From Exilibacterium tricleocarpae (GTDB lineage Bacteria; Pseudomonadota; Gammaproteobacteria; Pseudomonadales; Cellvibrionaceae): 64,000 nt of DNA. A program made the position numbers and the translations under genes. Below are positions 8,307 through 17,451 of the stretch, in pieces. How positions within the stretch are numbered: position 1 is the first letter of the stretch; each line of letters begins with the position of its first letter. The stretch spans positions 206,385 to 270,384 of the forward strand of contig NZ_ML660095.1 of assembly GCF_007004655.1 (NCBI RefSeq). The letters run 5' to 3'. A model generated the notes under the pieces. The model was given only the letters and a program-made list of their open reading frames with translations. It was not told where the DNA came from and did no database searches.

Positions 8307-10517
8307 TCACTGGAGCCCGACGAACGGGGTCAAATCAGTAGCGGCCACCTCGCCGATTACCCGTGCGTCTTTATAACCGGCATTGCGCAGAGTGGCAAGG
8401 CAGTCGGCAACTTGACCGCTCGGTACACTGGCCAGCAGGCCGCCGGCGGTCTGGGGGTCGAACAGCAGCGGATAGGCGGGGTGGCGCAACCAGATTTCCC
8501 GATCCTGGATCAACTCGCCGGCCTGTTGATTGTGCGGATGCAGGCTGCTGCGATAGCCGCGGACCGCGCAGTTGGCAGCGCCGGGCAGCAGCGGCAGGGC
8601 GTCGATAGCGATTGTCACCCGGCAGCCGCTGCCGGTCAGCATCTCCCGCAGATGGCCCAGTAGACCAAAGCCGGTGATATCGGTACAGGCGCTGGCGCCG
8701 TGGCGCTGCAAAATACCTGCAGCGCCGGCGTTGGATTGCTCCATGTGTGCCAGCGCCCGGGCCACCCAGTCGCCGCTGGCGGCGCCCTGCATAAAAGCTG
8801 CAAACAGCATACCGCTGCCCAGGGGTTTGGTCAGTATCAGCCGGTCGCCGGCGCGCATACCGCGCTTGTGCATAAGGGGTTTGGCGGCAATACCGTTGAC
8901 GCAAAAACCCAGGCTGAGTTCGGCGCCCTCGCCGGTGTGTCCACCGATCAGCGTGCAATTGTGATGACTTAACACCGACAGGGCGCCGGCCAGTAGCTGG
9001 TACAGGTCCCGCTCCAGCACCGGCGCGGCGCTGTGGGGCAGAATGGCGATGGCCAGGGCGCTGTGGGGTTGGGCGTGCACGGCAAACAAATCGCTCATGG
9101 CATGCAGTGCGGCGATGCGGCCGGTGCGATAGGGGTCGTCGATCAGGGCGCGGAAGAAATCCACGCTTTGCAGCAACTGTGATTGTGGCGGCAGTGTTAC
9201 CGCCACGGCGTCGTCGCTGCCCGGTTCGAGTTTGAACGCGGGTTCGGCCTGCAACCGGTTCAACACCCGTGTCAATATGTCCGCTCCCACTTTGGCGCCG
9301 CAGCCGTTGCAGCGCATGTCCTCGCCGCGGGCGCCGGCAACTGCCGGTGCGGCCATCGAGCGCGCCGGCACTTGGGTAAAGCGGCGCATAAACTGCCGGT
9401 CGATATGGTCTTTCCAATGCCACACCCAGCGTCCCGCCAGTTTCACGGGTCCGCGGCTGGCGAGGGCGTAGCGGTCGCCGCAGGTAAGGAGGCTGAGGAA
9501 GCGCCGCTGCGGGTGAAAGGGCCGCAGTTTTTTTTGCCGGCTAAAACGGCTCAGGTTTTGAAACAGCACCGGGCCCTGGCGCACTGCAAACACGCCGGCT
9601 TTCGGGCGCGGGTCGTCCGCCAGATGGGCGACATCGCCGCTGGCAAAAACCCAGGGATGGCTGGTGGATTGCAGGTAGCGGTTCACTTCCACGAATCCCT
9701 TGGCGTCTGTTTTCAGGCCGGACTCGCCCGGCCAGGCCGGTGCCCCGGCGTCGGTGCACCAGAAGATCTCCTGCAGTGGCAGCAGTCGGTCGTGTTGGTC
9801 GATAACCCCTGCGCCGGTGACGCTGCACACTGTGAAGTTGGGATGCACTTGTATATGCCGGCGGCGCAACCGCGCAGCCAGGCCGCGCTGCACGGCTGGC
9901 GGATAACCTTCAGGCAAACCCTCTCCCTTCTGGATCAGGTGAAAGCGCAGGGCCGCTGCAATCTTCTTATCGCGACTGAGCGCGTAGTGCATGGCTTGGA
10001 TCAGCTCCACACCGGCGGCGCCACCGCCCACCACGCCGATGTCGAGCGTTTGCTCATCTGCCACCTGCAGGCGTTCGCGCAGTGCCTGCCACCGGCGCTG
10101 AAAACTGGCGATGGGTTTGACGGGCGTGCTGTGTTCGCGGGCGCCGGGTACCGACAGGTTGGGTGTGATACCGCAGTTGATGGCGACCAGATCGGCTTCC
10201 AGGGCAGGGCGATCGGACAGCAGCACCCGTTTGCGCTCCAGGTCCAGGCGCGTGACCGTCGCCTGGATAAAGCGCACCCGCGCCAGCCGGCACAGGTTCA
10301 GCAGGTCGATATGCAGATCGGCGCTGTCGTAGTGCCCGGCGACCAGGCCGGGCAGCATGCCCGAGTAAGGGGTGGTTACCTGTGGCGATACCAGGGTCAG
10401 GCGGACGCCCGGCGTCGGGCGCATCGCCCACCGGCGCAAGACGAGCGCATGGCTGTGGCCGCCGCCGATCAGTATGATGTCTTTGTCGATGATAGGGTCG
10501 GCGGTGGATGCGTGCAT
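8307..10517 (-). CDS. selD: Fused FAD/NAD(P)-dependent oxidoreductase - selenide, water dikinase
   Basis: A 736-residue two-domain protein. Residues 1 to about 385 are a pyridine-nucleotide:disulfide oxidoreductase/NDH-2-like flavoprotein, with an N-terminal GGGHSH variant of the dinucleotide motif, GVVGGGAAGVEL in the middle and FASGDVAHL near the end. Residues about 400-736 are selenophosphate synthetase, which makes selenophosphate from selenide and ATP. The catalytic pair is Cys406 and Lys409 in the CGAK motif, so the catalytic residue is cysteine rather than selenocysteine. The fusion is known in several bacteria; the flavin domain is presumed to supply or control selenide reduction, which is inference. 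It lies downstream of selU on the same strand, matching use of selenophosphate for tRNA 2-selenouridine. Confidence 0.92.
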   Translation of the reverse strand: MHASTADPIIDKDIILIGGGHSHALVLRRWAMRPTPGVRLTLVSPQVTTPYSGMLPGLVAGHYDSADLHIDLLNLCRLARVRFIQATVTRLDLERKRVLLSDRPALEADLVAINCGITPNLSVPGAREHSTPVKPIASFQRRWQALRERLQVADEQTLDIGVVGGGAAGVELIQAMHYALSRDKKIAAALRFHLIQKGEGLPEGYPPAVQRGLAARLRRRHIQVHPNFTVCSVTGAGVIDQHDRLLPLQEIFWCTDAGAPAWPGESGLKTDAKGFVEVNRYLQSTSHPWVFASGDVAHLADDPRPKAGVFAVRQGPVLFQNLSRFSRQKKLRPFHPQRRFLSLLTCGDRYALASRGPVKLAGRWVWHWKDHIDRQFMRRFTQVPARSMAAPAVAGARGEDMRCNGCGAKVGADILTRVLNRLQAEPAFKLEPGSDDAVAVTLPPQSQLLQSVDFFRALIDDPYRTGRIAALHAMSDLFAVHAQPHSALAIAILPHSAAPVLERDLYQLLAGALSVLSHHNCTLIGGHTGEGAELSLGFCVNGIAAKPLMHKRGMRAGDRLILTKPLGSGMLFAAFMQGAASGDWVARALAHMEQSNAGAAGILQRHGASACTDITGFGLLGHLREMLTGSGCRVTIAIDALPLLPGAANCAVRGYRSSLHPHNQQAGELIQDREIWLRHPAYPLLFDPQTAGGLLASVPSGQVADCLATLRNAGYKDARVIGEVAATDLTPFVGLQ

Positions 10518-10749
10518 GGCGACATTATGCTGTTCACCTGCACCCGGCGTCCAGCCCGGATATTGCCGGGTCTCGGACCGACCCGTTGTCTGGGTTTTCG
10601 CGCCGCAACCGCGGGCATCAGGTGCTGCGGCGCCTGTGAGATCGAACGAAAATCAGGCAAGTGGGCGCGGGTAAAACCTGTGTCGATCGTTGGAATACCC
10701 GTTTTGGCAGGTGCCGGTGTTATTGTCCGCAGGTTGGTGTATCGCGCAG

Positions 10750-11085
10750 TCAGGGGAGGCCGTCGTTGGCCAGGTTGATATCGTCGTTGACAAAACCGAA
10801 GAGAAACTCATGTTGGATATCTTCTCTGCTGGTGCCGGCGTAGGCGTCGAGTTCGGCCAGCGAGGCAAATGCCGGTGTCAGGGCGGCGGTTGGCACTGTG
10901 CGATATTCGCCCGTCACCAGCACGAATTGTGGCTCCGTACTGCCGGCCAGGCGAATTTCGAGAATGCGAAAGTCAAACTCGCTGCGCAATTGTTGCAGGT
11001 TGGGAAATACTGAGGGTTGGTCCCGGAGCAGGTGAATCTCCCGACCGCCGAGCAAATCTGTGTTTTCTACCGGAGATGAAGACAT
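10750..11085 (-). CDS. Small hypothetical protein between selU and the selD fusion
   Basis: A 111-residue product starting MSSSPVENTD. I chose the ATG at 11085 because the longer in-frame extension to 11241 is proline/cysteine-rich and unlike protein, while GGGGCGG lies just upstream of this ATG. The sequence has a strand-rich middle (RILEIRLAG, QFVLVTGEYRTV) and an acidic C-terminus. I recognise no domain. Its position between two selenium genes on the same strand suggests cotranscription, but a selenium role would be pure inference. Spacing is about 195 bp to selU and 230 bp to selD, looser than a tight operon. Confidence 0.55.
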   Translation of the reverse strand: MSSSPVENTDLLGGREIHLLRDQPSVFPNLQQLRSEFDFRILEIRLAGSTEPQFVLVTGEYRTVPTAALTPAFASLAELDAYAGTSREDIQHEFLFGFVNDDINLANDGLP

Positions 11086-11279
11086 ATCCGCCCCATTGCC
11101 CGAGTGTGGAACTGGAATTACACCACAGCCGTTTGCCCGCCGAAAGTGATTGAACTCACAATAAAGCCGCAAACAGTACTGCGGGACTGGTTTACAGCGG
11201 TTCCGGGGTGGCTTGCCCGGGCAGGCGCAGCTCTTGGGCAACCCCCTCGCGCAACCGGCGCCTGCAAGGGGTTCAGTTA

Positions 11280-12431
11280 TTACAATGGCGACAGCGGCGC
11301 AGTGTTGCGATGACTGCAGCCAGGTAAGCCGCCAGACTCTGCGGCGTTCTGCGCCCAGGCTATCACCTCCTCGCGGTCGCCGCGAAAAACAACGTCGCCG
11401 CGCCGTTTATCCAGTTGATAGGCGTACATGGGATCGTAGTATTCGCGCAACAGCAACGCCACGCCTTCGCGGTAGCCCTCGGCGCTGCCGGTCTGGCGGA
11501 GATGGGCCGCTGCCGCGGTAAAGCTGGCGGATAAAAACCGGTGGCGCTGATCGCCGAGCCGTTTTTTGATGCGATCGAGACTGGCCTGTATCCCGGTCTG
11601 GAACCTGGCGACAGCGGTGTCATCGCCGTATGTCGGGTCGCGGGGCGCCAGACTCATGATGTAGTCGTCGATAATCTGTTGCACCCGTTCCTCGAGCGGG
11701 TGTTCAAGCACCGCGATGGGGGACTGCCTCATCGCGCTTTGCAAACCCGGCGGCAGGGTGAGTTTGCCGATCAGGCGCCCCTCATCCTCGACAAATACCG
11801 GTTGCGGGTCGCGGTGGTGCAGCCGCAACCAGTCGATACTGAGGGCGTTTTCGAAATCGATCTGGGCAGGCTGGCCGCCGGGCAGGCCGCCGAACGCGGA
11901 GCCGCGATGGTTGGCCCTGCCCTCCAGATCGAGCGCCCGCGGCAGGGCCCGGATGACCGCTGTTTTACCACTGCCGGTGGGGCCGCTCAACAAGATCAAC
12001 CGGGCGTTGCCGCAGGCATGTTCCAGTTGCTGCAGCAGAAAGCGCCGCATTGCTTTGTAACCGCCGCGTACCAGCGGGTAGTCGACGCCGGTCTCGGCTA
12101 AAAGCTGCTGGCTCAGGCGCGAGCGCAAACCGCCGCGAAAGCAATACAGATAGCCATGGGGGTGGCGCCGGCAAAAGTCCCGCCAGGCCGTCTGTCGCTG
12201 TTGGCGGATTGCCGCCGTGGCCAGTTCCCAGCCGAGTGCGATGGCGGCCTCCTGCCCCTGCTCTTTATAGCGTATGCCGATGGCCCGGCGCTGGTCGTTG
12301 TCGAGCAGCGGGATATTTTCACTGGTGGGAAAGGCGCCCCGGGCGAACTCGACCGGCGCGCGCACATCCAGCAGCGGGGTGTCGGTGAGAAACAGGTCGC
12401 GGAAATTTTCCGTATCGGCGCGGGCGGACAT
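11280..12431 (-). CDS. selU: tRNA 2-selenouridine(34) synthase (MnmH/SelU)
   Basis: A 383-residue protein with an N-terminal rhodanese domain (LLDVRAPVEFARGAFP) carrying the catalytic cysteine Cys97 in the YCFRGGLRS loop, and a C-terminal P-loop domain with Walker A GPTGSGKT at 150-157. The family replaces sulfur by selenium in the wobble 2-thiouridine of tRNAs for Lys, Glu and Gln, through a geranylated intermediate. Length and motifs match the family. The selenium donor would be made by the SelD fusion encoded downstream. Cytoplasmic. Confidence 0.93.
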   Translation of the reverse strand: MSARADTENFRDLFLTDTPLLDVRAPVEFARGAFPTSENIPLLDNDQRRAIGIRYKEQGQEAAIALGWELATAAIRQQRQTAWRDFCRRHPHGYLYCFRGGLRSRLSQQLLAETGVDYPLVRGGYKAMRRFLLQQLEHACGNARLILLSGPTGSGKTAVIRALPRALDLEGRANHRGSAFGGLPGGQPAQIDFENALSIDWLRLHHRDPQPVFVEDEGRLIGKLTLPPGLQSAMRQSPIAVLEHPLEERVQQIIDDYIMSLAPRDPTYGDDTAVARFQTGIQASLDRIKKRLGDQRHRFLSASFTAAAAHLRQTGSAEGYREGVALLLREYYDPMYAYQLDKRRGDVVFRGDREEVIAWAQNAAESGGLPGCSHRNTAPLSPL

Positions 12432-12529
12432 AGTCGGCGAATCAGTGGTCGTGGCGGCCGGTTATTCTATCACAGGCGCTGGCGGGCCCGTGAATCGGGC
12501 CGCGGCGGCAGCCCTTCACGGTCGGGCCT

Positions 12530-13291
12530 TCAGAATGAATAAACCAGGGTCACCGTTGATTCGGTATCGGTTTTTTCCGTGTCGTCCGGGACCTCGCTGT
12601 TGTTGGTGATCGTCAGGCCGAGTTTCATACTGAGCGAGCCGTTGATCTGCGTGGTGAGGCTGGTTTCGGCAATGGTGCGGGTATTGTCCGCCCCCGCCTC
12701 GGTGCTGATCTTTTGCACGAACTTGGCGTTTTCACTGATATCCCAGCGAAAATTGGCCGAGGCGCGCAAAATAACATCCTCGATCTCCTCACCGTCGGAT
12801 TGTTCACCGAAGGCGTAACCGGGGCCGATATCGGCATCCAGCGATGTGTGGGTGGTTTCCAGCAGCCGCCGGCCGTAACCGGCGGCGATGATGGTGTACT
12901 CACTCACCCCGGCAAATTTATCGTCGGTGTGTGAGCCGAACAGAAACAACTTGCTCTTATCGTCTTCGAGACGCCGGTTACCTTTGGCGGAAAGAAAATA
13001 CTTCTCAGCAGTTTTTTCCGTTTCCTCCTCGCCGGTGGTATCGTCGGTGACCTGGTCCTCCTTGAACAACACATCGAACTGGTATTCATTGTTCCAGTTT
13101 TCCAGTGCCTGCTCTACTTCAAGCCCCCCTTTTACAGACGTACTCTCGGTATTGCCGGAGGTGACAATCACCCCCAGCTCCGCCGCTCCGCTCCAGACCT
13201 CGTCTTGGTCCTGATTGGCAATACTGGGGCCGTGCCAGGCGCATATTGCCATGGCGACGAGGTTGGTTGCCGTAAAGCGCGATTTATTCAT
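12530..13291 (-). CDS. DUF481 family outer membrane protein (YdiY-like)
   Basis: A 253-residue exported protein: signal peptide to about residue 24, then amphipathic beta-strands in the DUF481 pattern (GAAELGVIVTSGNTESTSVKGGLEVEQ) and a terminal aromatic residue (VTLVYSF) typical of outer membrane beta-barrels. Family members have been called salt-induced outer membrane proteins; the actual function is unclear. It lies 45 bp downstream of the MscS gene on the same strand, so both may be expressed together; with MscS it could belong to an osmotic response, which is inference. Confidence 0.85.
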   Translation of the reverse strand: MNKSRFTATNLVAMAICAWHGPSIANQDQDEVWSGAAELGVIVTSGNTESTSVKGGLEVEQALENWNNEYQFDVLFKEDQVTDDTTGEEETEKTAEKYFLSAKGNRRLEDDKSKLFLFGSHTDDKFAGVSEYTIIAAGYGRRLLETTHTSLDADIGPGYAFGEQSDGEEIEDVILRASANFRWDISENAKFVQKISTEAGADNTRTIAETSLTTQINGSLSMKLGLTITNNSEVPDDTEKTDTESTVTLVYSF

Positions 13292-13336
13292 TGAAGCAAA
13301 CTCCTTAACGTTATTATCCCAAGGTGATTGAGGGGG

Positions 13337-14161
13337 TCAGTCGCCGGTCTGGCTTTGCATATGCACTTCCATCTGCGGGAAGGGAATACTGATATTGTTT
13401 TCGTCCAGCTTCAGCTTGATGGTTTCCATTAAATCGAAGTGCGTCGGCCAGTAGTCTGCTGTATTGACCCAGGGACGTACGGCAAAATTCACCGATGAGT
13501 CGGCCAGTTCCACCACCGCCACTGTCGGTGCGGGCTCTTCAAGGATGGCGGGATGGCCGGCGACGATATTGTTCAATATCTGCTTGGCCTGCTGCAGGTC
13601 GGCATCATAGCCTACTCCGATAACGAGATCGATACGCCGCGTGGGCGATGTGGAATAGTTGGTGATAGGCGCTCCGGTAATCAGGCTGTTGGGCAGGATG
13701 ATTACCTTATTGTCGGGCGTCTTCAGCACGGTGGAGAAGATCTCGATCTTGTGCACGGAGCCCGAGACTCCACCGGCCTCGACAAAATCGCCGGCCTTGA
13801 AAGGGCGGAACAAAATGATTAGTACGCCAGATGCAAAGTTGGCCAGCGACCCTTGCAGCGCCAGGCCGACAGCCAGTCCGGCGGCACCGAGAATAGCGAT
13901 GAACGAAGTGGTCTCTATGCCCACATGACCGAAGGCTACCAGCACGGTTGCCGCCAGTATCAAAGCGTAGACGATACTGGAGAGGAAGGCGCCCACAGCC
14001 CTGTCCACCTGGCGGCGGCCGAGCGCTTTTTGCATCAGGCCCGACACGGTTTTGGCGAGCCAGCGACCGATAAAAATAATGGCCAGGGCCACGACGATTT
14101 TTACGATATAGGCCAGTATCAGGCCGCTGTTATTTTCCAGCCATTGTGCTGTAAATTCCAT
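13337..14161 (-). CDS. mscS: Small-conductance mechanosensitive channel (MscS family)
   Basis: A 274-residue inner membrane protein close to E. coli MscS length. Three transmembrane helices come first; the pore-lining TM3 has the Gly/Ala-packed pattern GAAGLAVGLALQGSLANFASGVLIILFRPF. A beta domain follows (VEAGGVSGSVHKIEIFST) and then the alpha/beta cage. The channel opens under membrane tension to release solutes during hypo-osmotic shock. It heads a minus-strand run that continues with the DUF481 protein. Confidence 0.93.
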   Translation of the reverse strand: MEFTAQWLENNSGLILAYIVKIVVALAIIFIGRWLAKTVSGLMQKALGRRQVDRAVGAFLSSIVYALILAATVLVAFGHVGIETTSFIAILGAAGLAVGLALQGSLANFASGVLIILFRPFKAGDFVEAGGVSGSVHKIEIFSTVLKTPDNKVIILPNSLITGAPITNYSTSPTRRIDLVIGVGYDADLQQAKQILNNIVAGHPAILEEPAPTVAVVELADSSVNFAVRPWVNTADYWPTHFDLMETIKLKLDENNISIPFPQMEVHMQSQTGD

Positions 14162-14396
14162 AATAGTCTCCCACGGCTGCTAGAATCAGTCCGAAAAGAT
14201 GGTTAGAGATGACAAAATCTGGGGTTGTGTTTTTGGGTTTCACTTTGGTCAGCATTGTTGTAGCCGACGTCTGGGAAAATAGCAAATTCGTCGCTGTGCT
14301 GGTGACAGCGCCCGCCGGAGGCGGGACAATGGCGACATATACCACGACCTACAGGGGGGAGCCGGGCACGGCAATCCCGCAAGACGCCGGGTGGCT

Positions 14397-16256
14397 ATGA
14401 CTACTGCAACTCTACTCTACGATGGTGACTGCGCTTTTTGTCGCTACTGCGTCAACTACGCCCGGGCCCGCACCGGTGACAAGGTTGACTACCAGCCCTA
14501 TCAAACAGCGCGCCGGCACCTTGCTTCACTGAGCGAAGCGGATTGCCGGGCGGCTATTCAGTTGCTTTACGGTGACAGCCGTTATCAGGGTGCCGGCGCC
14601 GCTTTTCGCGTGCTGGCCATCGGGGGCAGTGCCCTCTGGTGGTGGGCCTATCGGTATCTGCCCGGCTTTGCGCCGTTGAGTGAAGCGCTCTATCGCTGGG
14701 TGTCCCGCCATCGCCGGGCGGCGCATCGCGTCAGTCGCTGGTGTTGGGGCGATACCTGGATGCCGGCGCGATTCGAGGTGACAGCCCGGTGGTTTTTGCG
14801 GCTGCTGGGGGTGATTTACCTGTTCGCCTTCGCCTCGCTGGGGTGGCAGATACTGGGCTTGGTGGGCAGCGGTGGTCTGGCGCCGCTCGATCCCTATTTA
14901 CAGGCGGTGACCGAGGCTTATGGCACCGAGGGTTACCGGCTGCTGCCGACCCTGTTCTGGTTTGCCCCCGGCGATGGCGCGCTGGTGGCGGCAACCCTGG
15001 CCGGGGGTTGCCTGGCGTTGCTGGTGATTTTCAACCGCTGGGTGTTGTTGTCGCTGTTCGGCTGTTACTGCCTCTACCTGTCTCTGGTGCACGCGGGGCA
15101 GGACTTTACCCGCTTCCAATGGGATATGCTGTTGCTGGAGTGCGGCTTTGCGGCATTGCTGCTGTGGTACTCGCGGCCGCTGGGCATCTGGCTGCTGCGC
15201 TGGCTGATGTTTCGCTTTATGTGGATGTCGGGCCTGGCAAAAGTCACCAGCGGGGATTTCAGCTGGGCCAACTGGACGGCGCTCACCTACCATTTTGAAA
15301 CCCAGCCGCTGCCGACGCCGCTGGCCTGGTATGCCCATCATTTGCCCGACTATCTGCTCAAGGGGGCGACCGGCCTGACACTGGTCGTCGAGTTGATCAT
15401 ACCGTTTTTTATTTTCCTGCCGCGCCGCCCGCGCCAGTTTGCCGCCGCGGTATTTGCGCTGCTGCAGGTGTTGATTCTGCTGACCGGTAATTATACGTTT
15501 TTCAACCTCCTGACCCTGGCGCTGTGCCTGGTGCTGTTGGACGACCGGGCATTGCAGCGCTTGGGTTTCGGGAAGCTGCGCCTGGGGTTCGGGCCAAAAG
15601 ACTTAACACCTGCGCCGCCGGTGCGTCGTTCAAAGCTTGGGCGCGGGTTGGTTGGTGCTGTGGCGGCGGTCGTATTCAGTGTGGGAATAGGTCATATCTG
15701 GACGCAGGCTTTCAAGCGTCTACCGGGATCGCCGTTGGCCGATATTATGCGGGCTGCGCATCCGTTCCATATAAGCAATCGCTACGGACTGTTTGCGATT
15801 ATGACCCAGACGCGGCCGGAGATCGTCATCGAGGGCTCCAGTGACGGGATCAACTGGCAGGCTTACACGTTTCGTTACAAGCCCGGCGACCCGAACAAGG
15901 AATTGAGCTGGAATATCCCCCATCAACCGCGCCTGGACTGGCAGCTCTGGTTTGCGGGTTTGGATGGCGAGGCCGATGAGCTGTGGTTTGAAACCCTGTT
16001 GATTCGGTTGCTGCAGGGTAACCAGAGTGTGTTGGCGTTGTTTGGAGATTCCCCCTTTACCCGCCAACCGCCGCTGTATGTGCGGGCGCGCCTGTTTCTT
16101 TACACCTATAAAGACGTTGTCGCCCGGGAAGTGGGCACAGGCGTGTGGCAGCGGCAGGACCTGGGCGAGTTTTACAGTCCCATGCGCCTGGCCGATACCG
16201 GCGACTACCTCTATCGCCAGTCCATTTCGGAGCAGAAAAGGCGTATAGAACTGTGA
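14397..16256 (+). CDS. DCC-family thiol oxidoreductase domain fused to lipase maturation factor-like membrane protein
   Basis: A 619-residue protein. The N-terminal 110 residues are a DUF393/DCC domain with DGDCAFC (Cys12, Cys15), the motif of the thiol-disulfide-like DCC family. The rest contains about ten hydrophobic helices and a C-terminal region (YGLFAIMTQTRPEIVIEGSSDG, then FRYKPGD) typical of LMF1-like lipase maturation factors, called so by homology with the human ER chaperone. I take the ATG at 14397 instead of the GTG two codons earlier. Some bacterial members are linked to HTTM/vitamin K-dependent carboxylase-like proteins. Role in bacteria unknown; a redox-coupled membrane protein folding factor is a guess. 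Confidence 0.85.
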   Translation: MTTATLLYDGDCAFCRYCVNYARARTGDKVDYQPYQTARRHLASLSEADCRAAIQLLYGDSRYQGAGAAFRVLAIGGSALWWWAYRYLPGFAPLSEALYRWVSRHRRAAHRVSRWCWGDTWMPARFEVTARWFLRLLGVIYLFAFASLGWQILGLVGSGGLAPLDPYLQAVTEAYGTEGYRLLPTLFWFAPGDGALVAATLAGGCLALLVIFNRWVLLSLFGCYCLYLSLVHAGQDFTRFQWDMLLLECGFAALLLWYSRPLGIWLLRWLMFRFMWMSGLAKVTSGDFSWANWTALTYHFETQPLPTPLAWYAHHLPDYLLKGATGLTLVVELIIPFFIFLPRRPRQFAAAVFALLQVLILLTGNYTFFNLLTLALCLVLLDDRALQRLGFGKLRLGFGPKDLTPAPPVRRSKLGRGLVGAVAAVVFSVGIGHIWTQAFKRLPGSPLADIMRAAHPFHISNRYGLFAIMTQTRPEIVIEGSSDGINWQAYTFRYKPGDPNKELSWNIPHQPRLDWQLWFAGLDGEADELWFETLLIRLLQGNQSVLALFGDSPFTRQPPLYVRARLFLYTYKDVVAREVGTGVWQRQDLGEFYSPMRLADTGDYLYRQSISEQKRRIEL

Positions 16257-16477
16257 ATTGATCGCGACATGGCAGGCCGGTGCAACAGCGCCGCCACGCT
16301 AATCCCCGGCCTGTTCGACGGACGCTAAATCAGTTTTTCTTTCATGGTAAGGCCCTTTCGCAGAGATGGTGTGAAACAGCACCCTGGCCGAATGCCGATC
16401 GCGGGTACCGAGGCGGCGTTTTGAGTGCGCTTACCGTAAACAACGATTGAGCCGTCGTCTTGATTGCGGCCTGGTGG

Positions 16478-17329
16478 CTAATTTTTTGCCAAAAGCCTGT
16501 TTATTCGCTCTTGGGGCAGTTGCCGTTCGGCGAAGGTGAACGTTCCCCGTGTCGCCATCTCCTGTGCCGCCTGCGCAACCAGCGCCAGGCTGGCCCGGGC
16601 CAGGCTGCCGCCGATACTGATACGCCTGACACCCAGGTTTTGCAACTGCTGCCGATTCAGGTCGTTACCTGTAAGCCCCATCACGACATTGAGCGGTGCG
16701 TCAATCTCCTCTACCAGGGCGGCGATGGTTGCAGCATCGCTGACGCCGGGTATAAACAGGCAATCGGCGCCGGCTTCGGCATAACGATTGGCTCTGTGGA
16801 TGGATTCCCGCAAAGCGTCGGCCGCACCGACCAGAAAGCCGTCGGTGCGACCGTTGAGCGTAAACGCGATGCCGCTGGCGGTGGCCGCCTCGCGGGCGGC
16901 AATCAGGTGTTCGACGGCCCGTTCGCACTCGAGCAGAGGCGCGTGCGGATTGCCGGTAAAATCTTCGATATTGGCGCCGACGGCACCCGCGGCAATGGCG
17001 TGGGTGATGGTCTTGGCGACCTCGGTTGCCGTTGTGCCGTAGCCCGCCTCCAGATCCGCATTTACCGGGACATCCACCGCTGCGGCTATTGCCGCCACGC
17101 GGTCGATCATCCTCTTGCGATCCATACGTCGAGGGTTGCCGGCACTGGTGTGGTCCGGACATCCCAGTGAAAATGCAATGCCGGCGCTGGTCGTGCCAAT
17201 GCTGCTAAAGCCGGCCGCCGCCAGCAACCGGGCGCTGGCGATATCCCAGGCGTTTGGCATAATAAAGCAGCCGTCGGTGCGATGCTGTGCGGCGAACTTT
17301 GCGGCCTTGTCCTTTTGGTTTTTGATCAT
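16478..17329 (-). CDS. Isocitrate lyase/PEP mutase family protein
   Basis: A 283-residue TIM-barrel enzyme of the PEP mutase/isocitrate lyase superfamily, which makes or breaks C-C or P-C bonds next to carboxylates using Mg2+. Visible motifs are PNAWDIASARLL at the N-terminus, ADLEAGYG around residues 91-98 (metal-binding loop) and NIEDF. The catalytic-loop cysteine of true isocitrate lyase and methylisocitrate lyase (KKCGH) is not seen, so the product is one of the many generic carboxy-lyase-like paralogues (oxaloacetate decarboxylase-like is possible). It is divergently transcribed from a LysR-type regulator, which may control it. Confidence 0.85.
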   Translation of the reverse strand: MIKNQKDKAAKFAAQHRTDGCFIMPNAWDIASARLLAAAGFSSIGTTSAGIAFSLGCPDHTSAGNPRRMDRKRMIDRVAAIAAAVDVPVNADLEAGYGTTATEVAKTITHAIAAGAVGANIEDFTGNPHAPLLECERAVEHLIAAREAATASGIAFTLNGRTDGFLVGAADALRESIHRANRYAEAGADCLFIPGVSDAATIAALVEEIDAPLNVVMGLTGNDLNRQQLQNLGVRRISIGGSLARASLALVAQAAQEMATRGTFTFAERQLPQERINRLLAKN

Positions 17330-17451
17330 TGCGACGGTCCCCGTTCAGTGACAGTGTATTACTCTATTGGTCGAGGGCGTCAGTATTCAGAATTCATCGG
17401 CCCTGGTCTAATGCAACTTTTTGATGGCACCCATCAGGTATTTTTATTGCT

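Noticed and set aside
9183-10778. Long 531-codon plus-strand frame opposite the SelD fusion
   Set aside because: It is the antisense of a well-supported gene in GC-rich DNA; composition is rich in H, Q, G, R and A with no domain.
14209-14400. Possible 63-codon gene overlapping the start of the DCC/LMF gene by ATGA
   Set aside because: Overlap looks like translational coupling, but the sequence is not protein-like and the C-terminal part is low complexity.
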